A stretch of 25,772 nucleotides of DNA from the NCBI GenBank assembly GCA_024689605.1, contig JAILDD010000112.1, positions 1 to 25,772 of the forward strand, given 5' to 3'. Positions 22,139 through 25,772 of the stretch are shown here, in pieces. The translations under genes and the position numbers were made by a program. The first letter of the stretch is position 1. Every line of letters starts with the position of its first letter. The notes under the pieces were generated by a model that was not told the origin of the DNA, ran no database searches, and was given only the letters and a program-made list of their open reading frames with translations. The DNA comes from Lachnospiraceae bacterium. Lineage in GTDB: Bacteria; Bacillota_A; Clostridia; Lachnospirales; Lachnospiraceae.

Positions 22139-23383
22139 ATGAACAGACTTAAGTTTAAGAACAGAATACGTATCATCGGGGCTCTGTCTGTTGCAGTGCT
22201 TTTCTTTTCGTACTGTCTGGATGTTTCTGCCAAAACAGATATAAACGGCCATAACTATTATGATGTCTCCGATACAAAGGAGAAGCTGGAGGAGGCTGAG
22301 AAGGAGAAGAAGGAAAAGGAAGCTGAGCTGGATTCTGCCAGGCAGGATCTTGCACAGACCCAGGCTGCACTTCAGGGTCTTGAGAATGTAAAGGATACCT
22401 ACCAGGGCCAGATGGCCATCCTTAACGGAAACCTGCAGGAGGTGGCTGCCAATCTGGAAGTGCTGGAGGCTTCCATAGACCTCAAGGAAATAGAGATAAA
22501 CGAGACAACAATAGAGCTTGAGGAAACCCGGGAGACCAGGATCAACCAGTACGAGAGTATGAAGGCAAGGATACGCTTTCTTTATGAGGGCGGCAGCGAC
22601 GGGTATCTGACCATTCTTTTCTCTGCGGAGGATTTCGGAGAGTTCCTGAATTATGCCGATTATATAGAGGCTCTTTCAGCATATGACAGAAAGATGCTGG
22701 AAGAGTATGTCCAGACTGAGCATGAGATAGAGGAAAAGGAAGCTGAGCTTGAGGCGGAGATGGAAGAACTTCAGGCTATGCGGGAACAGGTTGTTGAGGA
22801 ACAGAACAGGGTAAACGGGCTTATCAGCGTTACGGCTGAAAATATTGCCATAACAGCGGACAACATCAATATGACCCAGGCTGCTGCGGATGCCTATGAG
22901 CAGGAAGTGGATCAGAAAGCGGCTGAAGCTGCTGCAGCAGCGGCTGAATATGCCGCCATCAAGGCACAGTATGAGGAAGAACTGAGATTATCCCAGCTGG
23001 CTGCCCAGTCTGCATGGAGAAATATATCTGAGGTGACATTTGCGGAAGGTGACAGGTATCTTCTGGCGAATCTGATCTACTGCGAGGCCGGAGCTGAACC
23101 ATATGCGGGTCAGCTGGCGGTTGGGGCGGTGGTTATTAACAGACTGCTGAGTTCCCGCTATCCCGATACGGTGACCGGGGTTATATACCAGTATAAGCAG
23201 TTTTCGCCTGTGCTGGACGGACATCTGGCGCTGGCACTGGCTAATGACAGAGCGACTGCAAGCTGCTATCAGGCTGCCGATGAAGCCATGAGCGGCAAGA
23301 CAAATGTGGGTAACTGCCTTTATTTCAGAACCCCTATAGAGGGGCTTACGGGAATGCAGATAGGCCACCATATATTTTATTAG
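22139..23383 (+). CDS. PcsB-like coiled-coil protein with C-terminal SleB cell wall hydrolase domain
   Basis: A 414-residue exported protein. Signal peptide about 1-31 (core LSVAVLFFSYCLDVSA). Coiled coils occupy about 44-130 and 185-290, rich in Glu, Lys and Ala, with a GGSDGYLTILFSAEDFGEFL break (151-170) typical of PcsB/CwlO-type N-terminal domains that bind FtsEX. The C-terminal domain (about 303-414) is SleB/Hydrolase_2: LANLIYCEAGAEPYAGQLAVG with likely catalytic Glu316, and GNCLYFRTP. It probably cuts peptidoglycan at the septum or wall. The ATG abuts the preceding stop codon (TAAATG), so translation is coupled. Confidence 0.9.
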   Translation: MNRLKFKNRIRIIGALSVAVLFFSYCLDVSAKTDINGHNYYDVSDTKEKLEEAEKEKKEKEAELDSARQDLAQTQAALQGLENVKDTYQGQMAILNGNLQEVAANLEVLEASIDLKEIEINETTIELEETRETRINQYESMKARIRFLYEGGSDGYLTILFSAEDFGEFLNYADYIEALSAYDRKMLEEYVQTEHEIEEKEAELEAEMEELQAMREQVVEEQNRVNGLISVTAENIAITADNINMTQAAADAYEQEVDQKAAEAAAAAAEYAAIKAQYEEELRLSQLAAQSAWRNISEVTFAEGDRYLLANLIYCEAGAEPYAGQLAVGAVVINRLLSSRYPDTVTGVIYQYKQFSPVLDGHLALALANDRATASCYQAADEAMSGKTNVGNCLYFRTPIEGLTGMQIGHHIFY

Positions 23384-23432
23384 AAATCACTTTATTTTAT
23401 ATAGAAATTTATGTAAAATTATAGATAGTCGG

Positions 23433-23461
23433 TTTACAAAAATACTTTTTGTCAGTATAGT
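23433..23461 (+). promoter_or_regulatory. Promoter of the DUF402-DUF3048 operon
   Basis: TTTACA (23433-23438), a 17-base spacer and TATAGT (23456-23461). Transcription would start near 23468, only about eight bases before the ATG at 23476. Confidence 0.8.
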
Positions 23462-23475
23462 GCGGGGGGCAGTAT

Positions 23476-23976
23476 ATGGAAAAGTTACCGGTACTTTACA
23501 GGAAGCGGCTTATCCCGCTGGAATGCGTGCAGCTTAAGGATGATGTGATCCTTGAGTGCGATGATGAGGTGATCCTTACCAAATGGTCTGCACTTAAGCC
23601 AAAAAAGGATCTTCACCACGGCTATTCCTGCTATTTTCGTAATAAGGGCTACAAGGTCAGCAAGTTCTATACGGCAGACAATACGCTTATGTACTGGTAT
23701 TGTGATATCGTGGATTTTGATTACAATGAAGAAACAAACGAGCTTGTGGTGACCGATCTTCTGGCAGATGTGATAGTTTATCCCGACGGTTTTGTCAAGG
23801 TGGTTGATATAGATGAGCTTGTTACGGCTCTTGATGACGGACTTATCACCCTTGAACAGCTGAAAAATTCGCTTACCGGCCTGGACAGTCTGTTACAGTC
23901 CATATATAACGACAAATTTGATCTTTTGACAATATACATTGACAGAGCGGAACAGAATGAAGAGGCTCTGAACTAA
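23476..23976 (+). CDS. DUF402 family protein (possible nucleoside tri/diphosphatase)
   Basis: A 166-residue cytosolic protein. The DUF402 barrel motif is clear: NTLMYWYCDIVDFDYNEE, then ELVVTDLLADVIVYPDG and VKVVDIDEL. The residues Tyr/Trp, Asp-rich strands and the C-terminal helix (about 118-160) match the family that includes Firmicute nucleoside tri- and diphosphatases (Ntdp). That activity is known for relatives; here it is inferred. The ribosome site is GGGGGG seven bases before the ATG. The 33-base gap to the DUF3048 gene suggests co-transcription. Confidence 0.8.
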   Translation: MEKLPVLYRKRLIPLECVQLKDDVILECDDEVILTKWSALKPKKDLHHGYSCYFRNKGYKVSKFYTADNTLMYWYCDIVDFDYNEETNELVVTDLLADVIVYPDGFVKVVDIDELVTALDDGLITLEQLKNSLTGLDSLLQSIYNDKFDLLTIYIDRAEQNEEALN

Positions 23977-24009
23977 AATATCAATTAAAAACAAAGAGGA
24001 GGAATCAGA

Positions 24010-25077
24010 ATGAAAAACAAGATTGCCAAGATCGTAGGCCTTATGGCTGCGACAGTCCTTTCACTGTCTGTATTTGCACTGCCTGCACAGAAAGCTGCGG
24101 AGGCTGATGCTGCACCTGCAGCAACAGGGACATACATCAGTGAGCTTACAGGTCTTCCTATAAGCGCTGCACTTCAGAACCAGCGTCCCGTGGCTATAAT
24201 GGTGGACAATGAGAAGACTGCACTTCCTCATTATGGTCTCAACCAGGCTGACATAGTATATGAGATGATGAACAGCACTGCAAACGGCCGTATCACAAGA
24301 CTTATGGCTATCGTTAAGGATTATGCTTCCATTACACAGTTCGGTAATGTAAGAAGCACAAGACCTACCAATGTCATTCTTGCTTCTGAATACAATGCTA
24401 TACTTATCCATGACGGCGGTCCTTACTATATCAACCAGTTCCTTGCAGATCCTGCAAGCAACAACTTAAGCGGCGGATTTGCTCGTTTCTCAAACGGAAA
24501 GAGATCTGAGTTTACAGAGTATGTGACATATAATTCATACACCAATCCTAAGACCGGCAAGACTTATTCGGGTCTTGCACAGCGTCTTGCAGCATCAGGC
24601 TACAGCACTACATATAACCAGTACTACATGGGTTCGGGTCTCAAGTTTGCAGCTGCAGAGTTTAATCTCGGAGCAGGAGCTACCTCAGCTACATCCGTAT
24701 CACTTCCTTTCCCTCATAACAGCAGTGCACTGTACTACAACGCAGGAACAGGAACATATGATTACTCTGAGTATGGTAAGGCACACAATGATGCTCTGAC
24801 AAACCAGAGGACAACTTTTGAAAACGTTATCATCATGAACTGTGATTTCGTACAGCTTGATAATCACGGTTACATGGCATACTACATCCTTGGCGGCAAT
24901 GTTGGTTACTATCTTACAAACGGAAAAGCTATTCCCATCAGCTGGGCAAAGGCTGCAGCAAACTATCCTACAGTTTATACCAACGGTGTAACAGGCGAGC
25001 CTCTTGTACTTAATCCCGGTAAGACATACATTGCTATCGTTCCTTCAGATGTATGGACCAGTCTTGCGATCAAGTAA
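24010..25077 (+). CDS. Exported DUF3048 domain protein
   Basis: A 355-residue secreted or wall-associated protein. The signal peptide runs to about residue 28-34 (MKNKIAK, hydrophobic VGLMAATVLSLSVFALP, then AQKAAEADA). The DUF3048 domain begins at GLPISAALQNQRPVAIMVDN and includes GLNQADIVYEMMN, GRITRLMAIV, GNVRSTRPTNVILASEYNAI and HDGGPYYI. The family's function is unknown; structures suggest a sugar- or lipid-carrier-related surface role. AGAGGAGG before the ATG is strong. The codon choice is unusually uniform compared with its neighbours, which may indicate high expression. Confidence 0.88.
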   Translation: MKNKIAKIVGLMAATVLSLSVFALPAQKAAEADAAPAATGTYISELTGLPISAALQNQRPVAIMVDNEKTALPHYGLNQADIVYEMMNSTANGRITRLMAIVKDYASITQFGNVRSTRPTNVILASEYNAILIHDGGPYYINQFLADPASNNLSGGFARFSNGKRSEFTEYVTYNSYTNPKTGKTYSGLAQRLAASGYSTTYNQYYMGSGLKFAAAEFNLGAGATSATSVSLPFPHNSSALYYNAGTGTYDYSEYGKAHNDALTNQRTTFENVIIMNCDFVQLDNHGYMAYYILGGNVGYYLTNGKAIPISWAKAAANYPTVYTNGVTGEPLVLNPGKTYIAIVPSDVWTSLAIK

Positions 25078-25079
25078 GG

Positions 25080-25772
25080 ATGGGTAATAATTCCGAAAGT
25101 AAAAACAATTCAAAGAAAAAGGGGTGCCTGAAGATTTTCAGACACCCCATTTTGGGATTGATATTTATTATGGCAGGAGTACTGTTGTACCTGCTTAATT
25201 TGCTGATCCCTAAGTATGGTTTTACCACGCCCTTCTTTACCGGCATAAGTTCGCCGTCTGAAGTGATGAGGATGTCTGATGGACTGCTCATGGTAAACGA
25301 GGGCTACAGTACTTTGTATTTTGTAGATGATGAAAATGACCGCATCGATCATATCATAAGCATTTACGATATGAAGAACGGAGAAGATTCATTTATCGAT
25401 TATGTGGTGCAGGGCAGGGATGATCATATATATGTGCACATTGCGGAAGTTGAGGATTCGGGCGGCCGGATAACGGGCGAACGTATCTGCGAATATGACG
25501 GAAAGGGACATTATATTCATGACGCAGTGTCGCTTCAATACAGCGAAAATGACATGCAGCAGGTTGGGGATGAGCACATCCGTGCCGTTGGTTACAGGGA
25601 CGGAAAGCTTTCCTATGTTTACAATTATAACGGTGAAAACAGCATTGTAAGAGTCGGAGCAGACGGCTCGACACTTGATACTACGAAGATAGAATGTCCT
25701 GACGGACTGGAGATATATTATGTCTGCGAAGCGGATGACGGATATATGGCGATACTTACCGATGCCTCAGTT
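25080..25772 (+). CDS. Membrane-anchored extracytoplasmic protein (partial, runs off window)
   Basis: From ATG 25080 the frame is open for 231 codons to the last base. Residues 1-22 are a basic cytoplasmic tail (MGNNSESKNNSKKKGCLKIF), residues about 26-46 a membrane helix (LGLIFIMAGVLLYLLNLLI), and the rest an acidic beta-rich domain with repeated pattern strands (for example YSTLYFVDDENDR, DDHIYVHIAEV, GKLSYVYNYNG), suggesting a propeller or sensor domain. No family is recognised. The start lies two bases after the DUF3048 stop, so initiation would be by coupling; a terminator-like hairpin sits within its first codons. Confidence 0.65.
   Translation, partial: MGNNSESKNNSKKKGCLKIFRHPILGLIFIMAGVLLYLLNLLIPKYGFTTPFFTGISSPSEVMRMSDGLLMVNEGYSTLYFVDDENDRIDHIISIYDMKNGEDSFIDYVVQGRDDHIYVHIAEVEDSGGRITGERICEYDGKGHYIHDAVSLQYSENDMQQVGDEHIRAVGYRDGKLSYVYNYNGENSIVRVGADGSTLDTTKIECPDGLEIYYVCEADDGYMAILTDASV
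25121..25152 (+). terminator. Terminator-like hairpin inside the 5' end of the last ORF
   Basis: GGGGTGCCTGAA (25121-25132) pairs with TTCAGACACCCC (25137-25148) with one mismatch and a four-base loop, followed by ATTTT and preceded by AAAGAAAAA. It has the form of an intrinsic terminator for the DUF3048 gene yet lies within codons 14-24 of the next open frame, so it may attenuate expression of that gene. Confidence 0.7.

Noticed and set aside
1..25772. CRISPR arrays, tRNA or rRNA genes, insertion sequences and phage genes
   Set aside because: No regularly spaced repeats, cloverleaf sequences, transposase or phage motifs were seen on reading both strands.

Overview
The window reads as chromosomal DNA of a low-to-medium GC Firmicute, most likely a Lachnospiraceae member (Butyrivibrio, Pseudobutyrivibrio or a relative). 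The basis is the style of the proteins: a MecA adaptor with a long acidic linker, an OhrR-type MarR regulator, a membrane-anchored GH18 protein, a PcsB-like coiled coil fused to a SleB domain, a DUF3048 protein and a split transketolase. Strong AGGAGG-type ribosome sites and sigma-A-like promoters fit. No rRNA, tRNA, CRISPR array, insertion sequence or prophage was seen.

Layout. (1) Bases 1-2100: the 3' end of a split transketolase gene, a large palindrome, an L-fucose/L-arabinose isomerase-like gene and a strong terminator; this is the tail of a sugar operon. (2) 2160-4700: a CapA-type lipoprotein and a PAF-acetylhydrolase-like serine hydrolase. (3) 4737-12400: an accessory stretch of small, mostly unrecognised genes, including a membrane protein with a SMI1/KNR4 domain, a double zinc ribbon, a ComER/ProC-like reductase, a protein built from two tandem duplications, a NodB deacetylase without a signal peptide, and membrane or lipoproteins. 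It carries two apparent single-base frameshifts and at least three gene remnants, so it looks like a region under repeated rearrangement. (4) 12600-17400: cyclophilin, GNAT, mecA, and a divergently oriented redox operon (thioredoxin reductase-like, thioredoxin, OhrR) followed by a MIF-family tautomerase on the other strand. (5) 17480-17940: decayed sequence. (6) 18042-23383: a housekeeping and cell-wall operon (GH18 hydrolase, threonylcarbamoyl-AMP synthase, RpiB, dCMP deaminase, PcsB-SleB). (7) 23476-25772: DUF402 protein, DUF3048 protein, and a membrane-anchored protein cut by the window edge.

The best supported regulatory story is in region 4. An OhrR-like repressor with the peroxide-sensing cysteine is the last gene of an operon with thioredoxin and a thioredoxin reductase-like flavoprotein, and a near-palindrome resembling the known OhrR operator lies exactly between the -35 and -10 boxes of the operon's promoter. 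The reductase lacks the usual NADPH-binding motifs, so it may take electrons from ferredoxin. Together these suggest an autoregulated organic-peroxide response that drives thioredoxin reduction. All functional statements come from reading motifs by eye; no database search was run.
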